DNA from: Promethearchaeota archaeon
GTDB lineage: Archaea; Asgardarchaeota; Lokiarchaeia; Sigyniarchaeales; Promethearchaeaceae
Direction of reading: 5' to 3'
Assembly: GCA_016933055.1 (NCBI GenBank)
Contig: JAFGBS010000001.1
Coordinates: 62,001 to 126,000 of the forward strand
Length of the DNA stretch: 64,000 bases
Below the pieces are notes generated by a model. That model saw only the letters and a program-made list of their open reading frames with translations, was not told where the DNA came from and searched no databases. Each line of letters opens with the position of its first letter. The stretch's first letter is position 1. Shown here piece after piece: positions 18,784 to 28,476 of this stretch. Position numbers and translations under genes: made by a program.

Positions 18784-20167
18784 AAAGAAAAAACCAACAG
18801 ATGCATTACAAGAGCAATTGGATAAATATCTACCAGAATTGCAGAAAATTTATGGTTCCCTTAAAACAAACCTACTCAATCCAGTAGGAAATCTCCTCAA
18901 CCGTTCGAGTAATAACTTATCCGATACTATTCAACTCGGTGTTGATCTCATCAATAAAGAATTGCGAGGAAAACATACAAAAAATTATTGGCGGTATTCT
19001 TATGAGGAACTAAACAAAATCCTTAAAGATGAAATGTGCCCCTGTGCCTTTCTTGATTTGGAAAGCTTTGATGAAAATGTGGACTGGCTAGATGAAGAGA
19101 TCCAAAAATACGGTAAAAAAGTACGGATTGGGACAAAATCCATCCGTGTACCGGAATTAACCAATCGAGCACTTAAAAAGCCCAATATTGAAGGGTTGTT
19201 TATTTTTCATCCAAATGAAATACAATATTACCAAGAAAAATATAAGCAGAAAGATTTTCTTCTTGCGTATCCCATTTATAACCGTCCCGAAGCGGATGTG
19301 TTAAGTAGTGCTATTAAAAGAGATTCTGAGACAAGAGTGCACGTGATGGTTGATTCTCCCGCCCATTTATATCTCTTGGAAAAGTCTGCAGCGAAACACC
19401 ATGTGAAATTAGGTATTATTGTGGATTATGATGCATCAGTAAATTTCATGGGACAATTAGCAGGAGTTATGAGATCCCCGTTACGCTTACCAAAAGAGGT
19501 AGTATCCCTTGCCCTTCAATGTAATGAATTCACACATTTAGAATTTCGGGGGATTATGGGGTATGAAGGTCAAGAGGCCGGTATTGGGGACTTTAGTGTG
19601 ATATATTCATTAATGAAGCAAAAATCCCGAAGAGAAAACGTCGCACGCAGGAGTGCAATTGTAAAAGCTCTAAAAGAAGCAGGATTAGAACCAGAGATCG
19701 TGAATGGAGGGGGATCTGGATGTTTTCAAGATACCGCAGATGAAGATCCCGTCACTGAAGTAACCATTGGCTCGGGATTGTTCAAATCCTATATATTTGA
19801 CCCTATTGAATCGATGGATAATTTTAAACCCTCCTTGTTCATGGCATTGCGGATTGTAAGATTTCCTAAAAATGGGGTAGCAACCTGTTTCTCTGGCGGA
19901 TATGTTTCCTCTGCTATAAATAAAAGCCCAAAAGTGGTTCTACCCGAAGGATGTAAAGAAACGCCACGTGAAGGATTTGGAGAAGTCCAAACTCCAATTC
20001 TTTATAATCCTAATGAAGTGTTTTTCAATTTGGGAGATATTATAATCTGCCGACTGGCTAAAGCAGGAGAACCTATGGAACGATTCAATGAAGTTGCAAT
20101 AATTTCCAAAGGAAAAATCGTTGATCATTATCCGACTAATCGAGGGTGCGGATTATGGTGTGGATAA
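18776..20167 (+). CDS. PLP fold-type III enzyme, D-threonine aldolase / D-serine dehydratase-like
   Basis: About 463 residues. An alanine-racemase-type barrel begins near residue 88 with the Schiff-base Lys at about position 121 (RIGTKSIRVPEL), and the C-terminal part GDIIICRLAKAGEPMERFNE with the ending TNRGCGLWCG resembles D-threonine aldolases and D-serine dehydratases, whose C-terminal His/Cys residues bind metal. The first 85 residues are an extra helical extension. It would split or deaminate a D- or beta-hydroxy amino acid, giving an aldehyde or oxo acid; the upstream AOR overlapping it by eight bases could consume an aldehyde. Substrate not determinable here. An ATG at 18767 is an alternative start. 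Confidence 0.78.
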   Translation: MSEKKKPTDALQEQLDKYLPELQKIYGSLKTNLLNPVGNLLNRSSNNLSDTIQLGVDLINKELRGKHTKNYWRYSYEELNKILKDEMCPCAFLDLESFDENVDWLDEEIQKYGKKVRIGTKSIRVPELTNRALKKPNIEGLFIFHPNEIQYYQEKYKQKDFLLAYPIYNRPEADVLSSAIKRDSETRVHVMVDSPAHLYLLEKSAAKHHVKLGIIVDYDASVNFMGQLAGVMRSPLRLPKEVVSLALQCNEFTHLEFRGIMGYEGQEAGIGDFSVIYSLMKQKSRRENVARRSAIVKALKEAGLEPEIVNGGGSGCFQDTADEDPVTEVTIGSGLFKSYIFDPIESMDNFKPSLFMALRIVRFPKNGVATCFSGGYVSSAINKSPKVVLPEGCKETPREGFGEVQTPILYNPNEVFFNLGDIIICRLAKAGEPMERFNEVAIISKGKIVDHYPTNRGCGLWCG

Positions 20168-20184
20168 AAAAATAAAAAAATATT

Positions 20185-21645
20185 TTAAATTCCTAATTCG
20201 GCTTTCTTTTGCTCAATCATCTTTTTCTTATCGCCTTTAATATCGTAAATCAAAGCAAATAGACCAATGAAAATGGCAAGCCCGACCGAGGGAACGATAG
20301 CAAGTAATCCTCTTATTCCAAAGGTAGCTGCGGGATTCTGCAATTGCCCAAATGGCAAAGTTTCATCGAAATTGGTTAGTATATGGACAATAAGTGTTAC
20401 GGCTGTGAAGACAATGATCATCAACCGTCCAAAGAACACATTAATACCGACAAACACACCGGAGTCTCTCTTCTTGGTCTTGATGCTTAATTCATCCAAA
20501 ACTTCCGCAAAAACTGGTGCTAACATCGTCCACATTCCTCCATTTCCGAATCCTGCTATAAAGAAAAACGGCATTGATACAGTATAATCTGTTATGAAGA
20601 TAAAGGGAGTTGTTAAAAGGGCTTGTCCAAAACCCGCGTATATCATTGTTTTCCGAAAACCTATTTTTTTGGAGATTATTGTCCAAACCGGCACTGATAC
20701 TAATTGACCAATAATAAATAATGCAAGAAGTATAGTCATAGAGTCAGGATCTTTAACCAAGACATATTTGTTCCAATAAGGTAATGTACCGAGAACAAAT
20801 TGATCCCAAATCTTATTTCCCACATAAAAGCAAAGATATGCAACATAGCTCTTAGTAGCCAACCCTAATTTCAGGTACTTCCAAAAAGATTCTTGTTTTT
20901 CCTCATCTTCATGCCATTCTATTGCTTTTCTACGGGGACTCTGACGAGTTCCATATAATACTCCAGCAGATGGTATTAAAGCAATCGCTCCAATAACGAG
21001 AGCCATCATTCCATAGGATCGAATATCATCATACTCATATAATAGTGGGGGTAAGAGATTACCAACAAGGACTGCTGCAATTGCTAAATATAACCTCCAA
21101 ACATTTGCTTTTCTCTTGGTTGCGTCATCTTGGAACTTTTCCGGAAATTGCGCAAACCAATGCACGTAGAAAAGGGAGTAAAACGTATCAGCAAGACATA
21201 ACATGACGAACAACCAAAGGAACAAGATATAGTCGAAGAACCATGCAGGTTGGCAATATTCCGTATAACAAGTCGGTATCAGGAAGCCAGGTGGGGTAAA
21301 AACGGCTAGATAACTTATGTATAAAAGGGGAATACAAATCGCAGTCCATAAACCTCGTTTACCCCATTTCTTCCAGAATGGTCGCTTTCTCTCCGAAATA
21401 AAACCCAATAGAGGATCGTTTACAGCATTCCAAATCGCAAACAAGACATTCGCGGCTAGCAAGAATGCAGGTCCTAGATAGAGTTCCGTTTCATAGAAAA
21501 AGAAATAAAGAGCCCCAAATGAATTACCAACTAGTTCAACGGCAAATGAACCAAACGCATAAGAAGACATCGTCCAGTGGGACTTGTTTCGCTTTTCCCA
21601 GCCATCTAATTGGGAGTAATCTATTTTCGAAGTATTTTCGCTCAT
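20185..21645 (-). CDS. GPH-family (MelB-like) cation symporter 1
   Basis: About 486 residues with 12 hydrophobic segments. The AIWNAVNDPLLGFISERKR segment early in the protein is the MelB/GPH signature with the Asn-Asp pair involved in cation binding, and a related GNGGMWTMLAPVFAEVLDE sits in the second half. The family imports sugars, glucuronides or other organic solutes with Na+ or H+. The neighbourhood of peptide and amino-acid hydrolases suggests a non-sugar substrate, but that is inference. ATG at 21645 has AGGTG six bases upstream; a GTG at 21654 is the alternative. A paralogue lies at 35.4-36.8 kb. Confidence 0.87.
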   Translation of the reverse strand: MSENTSKIDYSQLDGWEKRNKSHWTMSSYAFGSFAVELVGNSFGALYFFFYETELYLGPAFLLAANVLFAIWNAVNDPLLGFISERKRPFWKKWGKRGLWTAICIPLLYISYLAVFTPPGFLIPTCYTEYCQPAWFFDYILFLWLFVMLCLADTFYSLFYVHWFAQFPEKFQDDATKRKANVWRLYLAIAAVLVGNLLPPLLYEYDDIRSYGMMALVIGAIALIPSAGVLYGTRQSPRRKAIEWHEDEEKQESFWKYLKLGLATKSYVAYLCFYVGNKIWDQFVLGTLPYWNKYVLVKDPDSMTILLALFIIGQLVSVPVWTIISKKIGFRKTMIYAGFGQALLTTPFIFITDYTVSMPFFFIAGFGNGGMWTMLAPVFAEVLDELSIKTKKRDSGVFVGINVFFGRLMIIVFTAVTLIVHILTNFDETLPFGQLQNPAATFGIRGLLAIVPSVGLAIFIGLFALIYDIKGDKKKMIEQKKAELGI

Positions 21646-21692
21646 ATTATACACCTAATATACCATGAAATGGTTAGTGATAGTTTACCTTA

Positions 21693-21709
21693 AAACTATT
21701 TAATAGTTT
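21693..21709. promoter_or_regulatory. Palindromic TATA-like element in a divergent promoter
   Basis: AAACTATTTAATAGTTT is symmetric about its centre. It lies between the symporter and the creatininase gene. A nearly identical element (AAACTATATAATAGTT) lies at 38305-38320 in another divergent region next to an amidohydrolase; the flanking bases also agree. Confidence 0.5.
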
Positions 21710-21785
21710 GGTGAATTCTATATACATCTATAGGAATTTTTAAAATTCTCTGAATTCATAAAAATGGTAACATCAGCAATAAAAT

Positions 21786-21795
21786 AAATATAAAA
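21786..21795 (+). promoter_or_regulatory. TATA box of the creatininase gene
   Basis: AAATATAAAA centred about 29 bases before the ATG at 21820, which predicts an almost leaderless transcript. Confidence 0.5.
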
Positions 21796-21819
21796 CCACT
21801 ATCCATAGAGAATGTCATC

Positions 21820-22581
21820 ATGAAAAAAAACACTATTAGGTTGGATGAATATACATGGGAAGAGATACGATCTCTCATAGAAAACGGACATAAAACGGTC
21901 GTGTTCGGCATCGGTGCAACCGAACAGCACGGTCCTTCTCTGCCATTAATGGCGGATGCACTTCAAGCTGATGAAACTGCAAATATTATTGCTCACGAAC
22001 TACCAAAAGCTCTTCAAGCTCCCACTATTCGAGTAGGGTATTCGAAATATCATATGCATTTCCCAGGAAGCATGACATTACGAGTATCCACCCTCCAAGC
22101 GCTTATTGAGGATTATATTGATAGTTTTGTGCATCATGGATTCAATAAGATTGTGATCTTTGTTTCCCATGGAGGAAACGTTCCATCCACACAAAAAGTT
22201 GTTGCCGAGAAACACCAACAATATCCTAACGTAAGAATAGTGTATTATTATGATCAAGATGCTATGCCCGTTATTGGGAAACTCGCGATGGAATTTCAGC
22301 TAACTCCTGGGCAAATTGGGACCCATGCAGGTCACATGGAAGCGAGTATGGTACAATATTATGCTGAAGACCTCGTAGATAAAGACCGCTTGGTGGAGGG
22401 ATATACTGGTGAATGGAATGAGGAAATGCACCATAAAATGCATGAGAATGGGATGCATACCATTTCAAAAAACGGAATCTTAGGAGATCAGCGCGGTTCT
22501 AGCAAGGAAATGGGGCAAAAATACATTGATGCGTTGAAACCTGTTATGATGAACTACATTAAAAAGAATTTAGAAGAGTAA
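21820..22581 (+). CDS. Creatininase-family amidohydrolase 1
   Basis: 253 residues, full length for the family. Metal-binding motif GATEQHGPSLPLMADA supplies Glu, His and Asp ligands; a second His lies in VSHGGN and a Glu in THAGHMEAS. Members hydrolyse small cyclic or linear amides (creatinine, formamides, mycofactocin precursor). HMHFPGSMTLR is typical of the group. The gene sits alone on the plus strand between a transporter and an M29-type hydrolase, consistent with use of an imported amide. A second, divergent member is at 45.4-46.3 kb. Substrate unknown. Confidence 0.9.
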   Translation: MKKNTIRLDEYTWEEIRSLIENGHKTVVFGIGATEQHGPSLPLMADALQADETANIIAHELPKALQAPTIRVGYSKYHMHFPGSMTLRVSTLQALIEDYIDSFVHHGFNKIVIFVSHGGNVPSTQKVVAEKHQQYPNVRIVYYYDQDAMPVIGKLAMEFQLTPGQIGTHAGHMEASMVQYYAEDLVDKDRLVEGYTGEWNEEMHHKMHENGMHTISKNGILGDQRGSSKEMGQKYIDALKPVMMNYIKKNLEE

Positions 22582-22588
22582 ACTTCTT

Positions 22589-23560
22589 TCAATTCATTAA
22601 TATTCCATCCTTTAGGATAACTTGACCATCTATTTCGATGGTTCCCCTTCTCATTATTAAATCATAATGCAAACTTGCGGTTACAGTTCCCCCAAGAGTG
22701 ATATTGGTTCCGATACCAATATGCACAGATCCAAGTACTCCTTCATCTTCCAGCATGATACCCTTGAATGAACACTTAGGATTTAATCCGATCCCCATTT
22801 CTGCGATGTTATAAACAAAAGGATCCTCTTTGGATTCAAGATTTTCACTAAGCATCTTAGCTTGGTATCCCCCATCTATCGAATCAATCATTCCATTTTT
22901 TACAACACATGTTACGGGTTCTTTCAGTAAACCTATTCCGATATAGGGAATGCTAGCATCTGCAACGATTACGCCATTTGCAGACCCCTCCACTGGAGAA
23001 CAATTAGCTTCTATAGTCGGAATCGTGGAAAATTGCCCTGGTTCTACGATACCGTATAGGGCATTTCCTCGTCGTCCTTCAGCAGAAAATGTTAGATCGG
23101 TTCCTTTACGAGTAGTCAAATGAACATTATTTCCCACCTCTAAAAGCCTGGCATATTTTTTGCAGATAGGAGCGATCTGCTTGAAATCTGCTTCTATTCC
23201 CCCTCCTATTAATAATTGTTCCGTAAATTGGGTCAAGAGAATTCCACGTGTTCCGTTTTCAACGGCATTTTTTACTGCATTAGTGTGAGTGATGGATGTT
23301 TTTACAGCCGATATGAATACATTGCTGTTCAATATGGCATTTGCTACGATATTGGGTGGTTCTTGTCCATCGGAATCCCTTGGTAGGATTGAAATAATCA
23401 CGGGTTCTGCGTCTACTTTTTGGACTTCTGATGCCACAGAATTCGCAATAGATACCATGCCAGATTCGGTGAGAATTACTACAAGATCTCCTGGCTTTAC
23501 TTGGGCACAAGTTTGGACTATAGTTCTGGCTCCTCGAGCCATTTTTTCGCGATTATTCAT
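22589..23560 (-). CDS. M29/COG2309-type metallohydrolase (aminopeptidase T- or NicX-like)
   Basis: 323 residues. The order VKPGDLVVILTES, a SPVEGSANG segment with a probable metal-binding Glu, and the C-terminal H-I-G-I-G-T-N followed by SLHYDLIM with His and Asp ligands places it in the M29 superfamily. That fold includes thermophilic aminopeptidases and the 2,5-dihydroxypyridine dioxygenase NicX, so peptidase activity is not certain. It is shorter than the classical M29 enzyme at 61.6-62.7 kb, which lacks the same N-terminal features. Ends eight bases from the convergent creatininase. Confidence 0.75.
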   Translation of the reverse strand: MNNREKMARGARTIVQTCAQVKPGDLVVILTESGMVSIANSVASEVQKVDAEPVIISILPRDSDGQEPPNIVANAILNSNVFISAVKTSITHTNAVKNAVENGTRGILLTQFTEQLLIGGGIEADFKQIAPICKKYARLLEVGNNVHLTTRKGTDLTFSAEGRRGNALYGIVEPGQFSTIPTIEANCSPVEGSANGVIVADASIPYIGIGLLKEPVTCVVKNGMIDSIDGGYQAKMLSENLESKEDPFVYNIAEMGIGLNPKCSFKGIMLEDEGVLGSVHIGIGTNITLGGTVTASLHYDLIMRRGTIEIDGQVILKDGILMN

Positions 23561-23640
23561 AGCGAATCATTTTGATTTTTTACTTCCGATTAAGCATCCA
23601 TTCATTAGAAAAATTATAATTCGTCATCTAGAAGCTATGG

Positions 23641-25356
23641 CTAATTTATTTTTTTCTTAGTTCGGATTCTCATATGGCTTGCAGGTTTTACTTCAACATC
23701 AATTATTATGGGATAATCTTTAGTAAGGGCATCTCTCAGTTCTTTTCGTAATTCATCTGCCTCAGATACGCATATACCTTTCAATCCCATTGCTTCAGCA
23801 ATTGCTGCTAAGTTCGGTCTTTCATAATCACAGAATTTCCTTCCTTTGCTTGAGAGATAATCCCTAACGTTCCCATAGCATCCGTTATTGATTACTACGA
23901 TAATCGGGTCAAAATTATACTGCTTCATTGTCTCAAAATTATAAAGACACATGAGAAGTGATCCATCTCCCTCCACTGCGATGGTTTTTCCTTCAGTATG
24001 GATCATTGAACATGTCATTGCGGCGCTAGAGGCCCACCCCATCCCAGCAGCACCAAAGGGACCAATTAACTGACCTGCTGTTTTCGTTTGGAAGAGTTTA
24101 GTGAACCACATACGATTATTTCCCGCACCCAGTATCAATTTATCATTTTCCCTGATCACTTCATTAATTATTTTTACAACAACCTCAGGATTTAATGGTG
24201 TCTCTTCATCATCCATCATCTTATGGTGGAACCAATTATTCTCTGGATCTTTCTTACGATCATTTAATTTCTTAATTCGCGCTTGAACGTCAATTTTCGG
24301 TTTTTTCTCTTTAATAATTCGAATTATCTCTTGAAGAGCTATTTTTGCATCTGATGTCACTCCCATATCGATTGGATAGGTCCATCCGGCATTTCTGGGT
24401 TCAATATCAATCTGAATAATTTTCTGCCGAATCGGATCAATAAATTCATCACTACAATTCATTGTATTATCTGGAGCTAGCGCAGAACCAACAACAAAAA
24501 TTATATCAGCTTCTGCAATTTTTTCGTTTGCTAAAAGTTGACTTAATGCACCTGTAGTTCCGAGGGCAAGATCATGAGTCTCGGGTATGATTCCTTTTCC
24601 CCCATAACTCGTAGCTACGGGAATTCCTAATAGTTCGACTAGTTCCAATACTTCCTTTTCTGCTTTGGATGCAAAAGTTCCTCTTCCACATATCATTACA
24701 GGGTTTTTAGCCTTGATTAACTTCTCTACTATATTTTCTGCATCGTTCAAACTGATCGAAGGGGGACTAACTCGTAAATATCCATCAAGTGGCCATAAAG
24801 GGGGTTCTACATTTGACATGGTATCTACCGAGGCTAACATGACATTCCATTTTGCAATGACCGCTACCGGTCCGGGACGCCCGGAAGTTGCATGTTTAAT
24901 AGCAAGTTGAATTGCATAAAGGAGTTCTTTTGGTGAATTCGCTTCAGTTACATATTTACAGTAAGATCCATATAAAGCTCGTAAATCTACCGTTCCATAT
25001 TCCCCCGTCCCTGATTGATATGCACCATGGTGGTTAATTCCATACCAATCCGAGTATTCAGTGATTATCACTAAGGGAATTCCCGCAAAATAGGATTCTA
25101 CAATACCAAAACCCCCATTTGTAGCCATCCAGATTCCTTGACCGATCAGAATCCCCGGCTTTCCGGTCATACGACCATACATATCCGCCATAACTGCCGC
25201 TGCCCCTTCATGATGCGTCACAATTGTAGTGAACTCATTGGGACGCTTGTAGAATTCTTCGAACAAGAAGGGGGCGACTCCTCCTGGTAAACCAAATATA
25301 TGGGTTAATCCGCTTTGTACAAACATATCCGCAATAATTTCAGTAATTTTAGGCAT
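23641..25356 (-). CDS. Thiamine-diphosphate enzyme (acetolactate synthase / 2-oxoacid decarboxylase type)
   Basis: 571 residues in the three-domain arrangement of the family. Catalytic Glu50 lies in HHEGAAAVMADMYGR; the ThDP/Mg motif is GDGS (463-466) ending in NN (490-491). The middle domain retains a Rossmann-like core but FAD-binding residues of true acetolactate synthases cannot be confirmed. No regulatory small subunit is adjacent. GGAGGAGAT ahead of the ATG lies inside the tail of the AOR gene and the junction is TAAATG, so the pair is translated together. A 2-oxoacid decarboxylase feeding aldehyde to the AOR is my preferred reading; acetolactate synthase is the alternative. Confidence 0.85.
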   Translation of the reverse strand: MPKITEIIADMFVQSGLTHIFGLPGGVAPFLFEEFYKRPNEFTTIVTHHEGAAAVMADMYGRMTGKPGILIGQGIWMATNGGFGIVESYFAGIPLVIITEYSDWYGINHHGAYQSGTGEYGTVDLRALYGSYCKYVTEANSPKELLYAIQLAIKHATSGRPGPVAVIAKWNVMLASVDTMSNVEPPLWPLDGYLRVSPPSISLNDAENIVEKLIKAKNPVMICGRGTFASKAEKEVLELVELLGIPVATSYGGKGIIPETHDLALGTTGALSQLLANEKIAEADIIFVVGSALAPDNTMNCSDEFIDPIRQKIIQIDIEPRNAGWTYPIDMGVTSDAKIALQEIIRIIKEKKPKIDVQARIKKLNDRKKDPENNWFHHKMMDDEETPLNPEVVVKIINEVIRENDKLILGAGNNRMWFTKLFQTKTAGQLIGPFGAAGMGWASSAAMTCSMIHTEGKTIAVEGDGSLLMCLYNFETMKQYNFDPIIVVINNGCYGNVRDYLSSKGRKFCDYERPNLAAIAEAMGLKGICVSEADELRKELRDALTKDYPIIIDVEVKPASHMRIRTKKKIN

Positions 25357-27174
25357 TTATATCTCCTCCTTTAAAGTGGGTTCTGATTCATCCCATTTAC
25401 GTAATTTATAATATCTTGCTATCATTTCTTTGGTGGGAGGGGTGTTCTTTTTTGTTCCCCCCTTCGGGATGCTAATGTGAAAACGTTCATATAGTCTATC
25501 ATCCTCTTTTGTTTGACCCGCCGCGATGTTAAATGCTCGTTTCATACTGATTAAATCTTGCCCAACTTTCATCCACGAATCGACAGAATATTTTTTTCCT
25601 GTTATCGCATTGAGACAATCGATCCATGGCTGAATTTCTGGAATAAAATTAAAACCAAATATACAACCACCACATGCAGAATATGCCTCACTGGCATCTT
25701 GAATCTTAATCACGGTTTCGGGAGCGGCTTCTGCATCAAAACGTTTGACAGCAGAATCTAATCCAATTTCTTTTTTATAATTCATGGAGGTGGAAAGATG
25801 CATTGGCATGTAACAATGAAACGCCCCTCGGGGAGTTGTAATATAGTCTAATGCGGTCATATTATTAGCACGAGGTTCATGTGCGGGGACTTCCAATCCT
25901 TTTACATGGGTTTCGTATATTTCGGGTAATTTATGCTTCTTACAGAACGATCGAACCCCTTCACCCAAATCGAATGCTATATCTCCCTCCCGATATGCGA
26001 TTTTTTTTATCATTTCTTCAATAGCGGGAACTCCACCCCAAGTTTGGAAAATGACTCGTTTTTCTGGATCTGGCCTAAAACCTAATTCTTCCAGTTTTAC
26101 GGGGACTTTTCCCGAATTGGCGAGTTCTAAGAACATCGCTAACACTCCCCCCAAAGAAATAGTATCCATACCAAGATCATTAACTAATACATTCCAACGG
26201 ATTAATGCATCTAAATTATCGACTAAAATATTGGCACCCATCATCGCAAGAGTTTCATATTCTGGCCATCGTACCCACTCTCCCTCATATTCCACCATTC
26301 CGGTGCATCCCGTCGGGCATGCATAACAATGATGTTTTTTCACTTCTTTTTCAGCAAATATCGCATTAGCACCGATATTTCGCAATCCCGGCCATCTGGA
26401 TTGAGTGTAATTTTGAATGGGAACATCACCGATACCTGCCATGGAATCAATTCCGGCAGGAGTACCGAACTGTTTATATACGCCCTCCATCGGGCTTTCT
26501 TCAAGTAATTCGCGTATGTGTTTTACAGCTTTTCTTAGATTCTCGGGATTTTTGATAACGGGTTTAACGGTCCCCTTCACAGCTATAGCTTTTAGCTTTT
26601 TAGATCCCATTACCGCTCCAAGACCACACCTTCCTGCAGCTCTATCTTTTTCATTCATAATGGATGCGAAATTTACAAGATTCTCTCCCGCAGGACCTAT
26701 AGAAGAAATTTTTACTGTACCATCCTTTAAATCTTCCATTATTAGTTTTTCAGTTTCCCTCGTTGTGTTACCCCAAATTTTTGAAGCATCCCTAAACTCT
26801 ACTGCATCATTAGTAATAAGCAGATAAACGGGTGTTTTACTTTTCCCTGTAATTAAAAGGTGAGAATAACCGGTTTTTCTTAATTCAAAGTTCCAAAATC
26901 CCCCACTAGATGCTTCCCCCAGCAATCCTGTTAATGGGGATTTCGATAACACAAAATGTCTGCCACAATAGGGAACAGAAGTGGCGGCAAAAGGACCAAC
27001 AGAAAAAATTATCACATTTTCTTCATCAAATGGATCGATTTTCGGATCTACTTCGCGAGTAAATATCGCCGTGGCGACACCCATCCCACCAAAGTATTTT
27101 TCTTCCAGCTTTGGATCTAATTCTTCAGAAGTGAATTTGTAAGTGGTTAGATTAATTCTAAGTAGTTTTGTCAT
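25357..27174 (-). CDS. Tungsten aldehyde:ferredoxin oxidoreductase (AOR 2)
   Basis: 605 residues, the size of the Pyrococcus enzyme. KSPLTG at 78-83, EASSGGFWNFELRKTGY, and the iron-sulfur ligands Cys283, Cys286 and Cys290 (CYACPTGC) with distal cysteines at 501 and 504 (CGGC) identify it. It is only distantly similar to AOR 1 and shorter. It directly precedes a ThDP enzyme gene with no gap. A TATA-like AAAGATTTATATTG at 27223-27236 lies about 55 bases ahead. Expected reaction: aldehyde to carboxylate with reduction of ferredoxin in the cytoplasm. Confidence 0.93.
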   Translation of the reverse strand: MTKLLRINLTTYKFTSEELDPKLEEKYFGGMGVATAIFTREVDPKIDPFDEENVIIFSVGPFAATSVPYCGRHFVLSKSPLTGLLGEASSGGFWNFELRKTGYSHLLITGKSKTPVYLLITNDAVEFRDASKIWGNTTRETEKLIMEDLKDGTVKISSIGPAGENLVNFASIMNEKDRAAGRCGLGAVMGSKKLKAIAVKGTVKPVIKNPENLRKAVKHIRELLEESPMEGVYKQFGTPAGIDSMAGIGDVPIQNYTQSRWPGLRNIGANAIFAEKEVKKHHCYACPTGCTGMVEYEGEWVRWPEYETLAMMGANILVDNLDALIRWNVLVNDLGMDTISLGGVLAMFLELANSGKVPVKLEELGFRPDPEKRVIFQTWGGVPAIEEMIKKIAYREGDIAFDLGEGVRSFCKKHKLPEIYETHVKGLEVPAHEPRANNMTALDYITTPRGAFHCYMPMHLSTSMNYKKEIGLDSAVKRFDAEAAPETVIKIQDASEAYSACGGCIFGFNFIPEIQPWIDCLNAITGKKYSVDSWMKVGQDLISMKRAFNIAAGQTKEDDRLYERFHISIPKGGTKKNTPPTKEMIARYYKLRKWDESEPTLKEEI

Positions 27175-27222
27175 AAAATCATACTCTATCTTATTAACTA
27201 TATCGTATGGTTTGTCTTATCG

Positions 27223-27236
27223 CAATATAAATCTTT
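27223..27236 (-). promoter_or_regulatory. TATA box of the AOR 2 operon
   Basis: On the minus strand AAAGATTTATATTG lies 49-62 bases before the ATG at 27174, giving a leader of about 30 bases. Opposes the phoU-like promoter in the same intergenic region. Confidence 0.45.
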
Positions 27237-27314
27237 CAAAATCCTATATTTCTATATATTTAATCTACTTGCTCAGTGAATCAGTATAAAACTCTATAAA
27301 TAATCCATAGATTC

Positions 27315-27324
27315 TATATTTATA
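27315..27324 (+). promoter_or_regulatory. TATA box of the PhoU-like gene
   Basis: TATATTTATA centred 24 bases before the ATG at 27344 predicts a leaderless transcript. Confidence 0.45.
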
Positions 27325-27343
27325 CAATTATTTTTGATCTCAG

Positions 27344-28375
27344 ATGTATCGAAGAAAAATCGTGTTAACGGGTAAAAGCTCTTTTGTGGTAACATTGCCA
27401 AAGGAGTGGGTAGAAAATAATAAACTTAAGAAAAAACAGGAAATTTATTTTCTCACTTTGGATGATGGATCTCTTTTACTGACCCCATATCTTAATAAAA
27501 AGAAGTACCGTAAACTCCTAAAAGTGACTAAAGATATCAGTCATCTCAAAAGACTGATTTATGCAACTTATTTGGGGGGTTATTCGGAAATGAAAATTAG
27601 CAGTGATTCAAGCATTGATTCGGAAACGAGATCAGAAATCAAACAGATTTCTAATGCTTTAATGGGAGTTGAAGTTGGAGAGGAGACCCCTGATTCCATG
27701 ACTTTAAAGAATATGGTGCAAGATTCGGGGATTAATTTTCAAGATATCATTTCCACTATGATGGAAATGACTCTATCCATGTTTGAAAGTGCCTTTAAAG
27801 CCTTGAAAAATAGGGATGAAACAACAGCGCAGTTTGTGGTGGATCGCGATAAAGAAGTCAACCCGAAAAACCATGCGATTACTCGAATAATGAATACATA
27901 TCTTCAAGATTTAACTTTAACACAAAGTTTAGGAGTATCCTTAATTGAAGCTCAGTCAAATTTTGCATTAAGTATGTTTCTAGAGAGTTTGGCGGATTTT
28001 GCCGTACTGATCAGTCGAAATATAATCAATATGCTTGAACAAGGTATAGATATTGCTTCTATCAGCGAAATTGTAAAGATAGGAACTAAATATACAGAAA
28101 TTATGACTCAAATATTTTTTAATTGGAAAAATGATAATAAAGATGGTGTTCGGCAGCCTTTAGATGAGAGTAATGTATACCAAGCTAATCTATACCTTGA
28201 TCAATTGGGTGTTGTCAAATTGGAGTGTGCAAAATTGATGGAAAGATTTCGAAAACAATCAATTAACTCCTATTTATATGTTATCCTCGAGAAAATTCAA
28301 CAATCCATCAAAACATTGTCCAATATCGCTTTAATTTCAATTGACATCGTAGAGGGCAAGCTTCCCCAAGACTAA
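27344..28375 (+). CDS. AbrB-PhoU domain regulator
   Basis: 343 residues. Residues 1-50 form a SpoVT/AbrB-like swapped-hairpin DNA-binding domain (YRRKIVLTGKSSFVVTLPKEWV), and two helical PhoU repeats follow, around 115-215 and 235-340. This architecture is the archaeal phosphate-uptake regulator type. No Pst transporter or phosphate gene is adjacent, so it may control other genes, such as the divergent AOR 2 operon or the downstream aminotransferase. Metal-binding acidic residues of bacterial PhoU are only partly evident. Confidence 0.85.
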   Translation: MYRRKIVLTGKSSFVVTLPKEWVENNKLKKKQEIYFLTLDDGSLLLTPYLNKKKYRKLLKVTKDISHLKRLIYATYLGGYSEMKISSDSSIDSETRSEIKQISNALMGVEVGEETPDSMTLKNMVQDSGINFQDIISTMMEMTLSMFESAFKALKNRDETTAQFVVDRDKEVNPKNHAITRIMNTYLQDLTLTQSLGVSLIEAQSNFALSMFLESLADFAVLISRNIINMLEQGIDIASISEIVKIGTKYTEIMTQIFFNWKNDNKDGVRQPLDESNVYQANLYLDQLGVVKLECAKLMERFRKQSINSYLYVILEKIQQSIKTLSNIALISIDIVEGKLPQD

Positions 28376-28414
28376 AGATTATTTATCTCCTTTTTTCTAT
28401 ATAGGAAATATCAA

Positions 28415-28425
28415 AATTATATATA
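28415..28425 (+). promoter_or_regulatory. TATA-like element before the second aminotransferase
   Basis: An ATTATATATAT core lies about 55 bases ahead of the ATG at 28477. The word ATCTATAGGAA directly follows it and also occurs at 21725-21735 in the creatininase promoter region. Confidence 0.35.
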
Positions 28426-28476
28426 TCTATAGGAACAACTAATTGGTATAAACAAGATAATTGATTGTGATGCACC

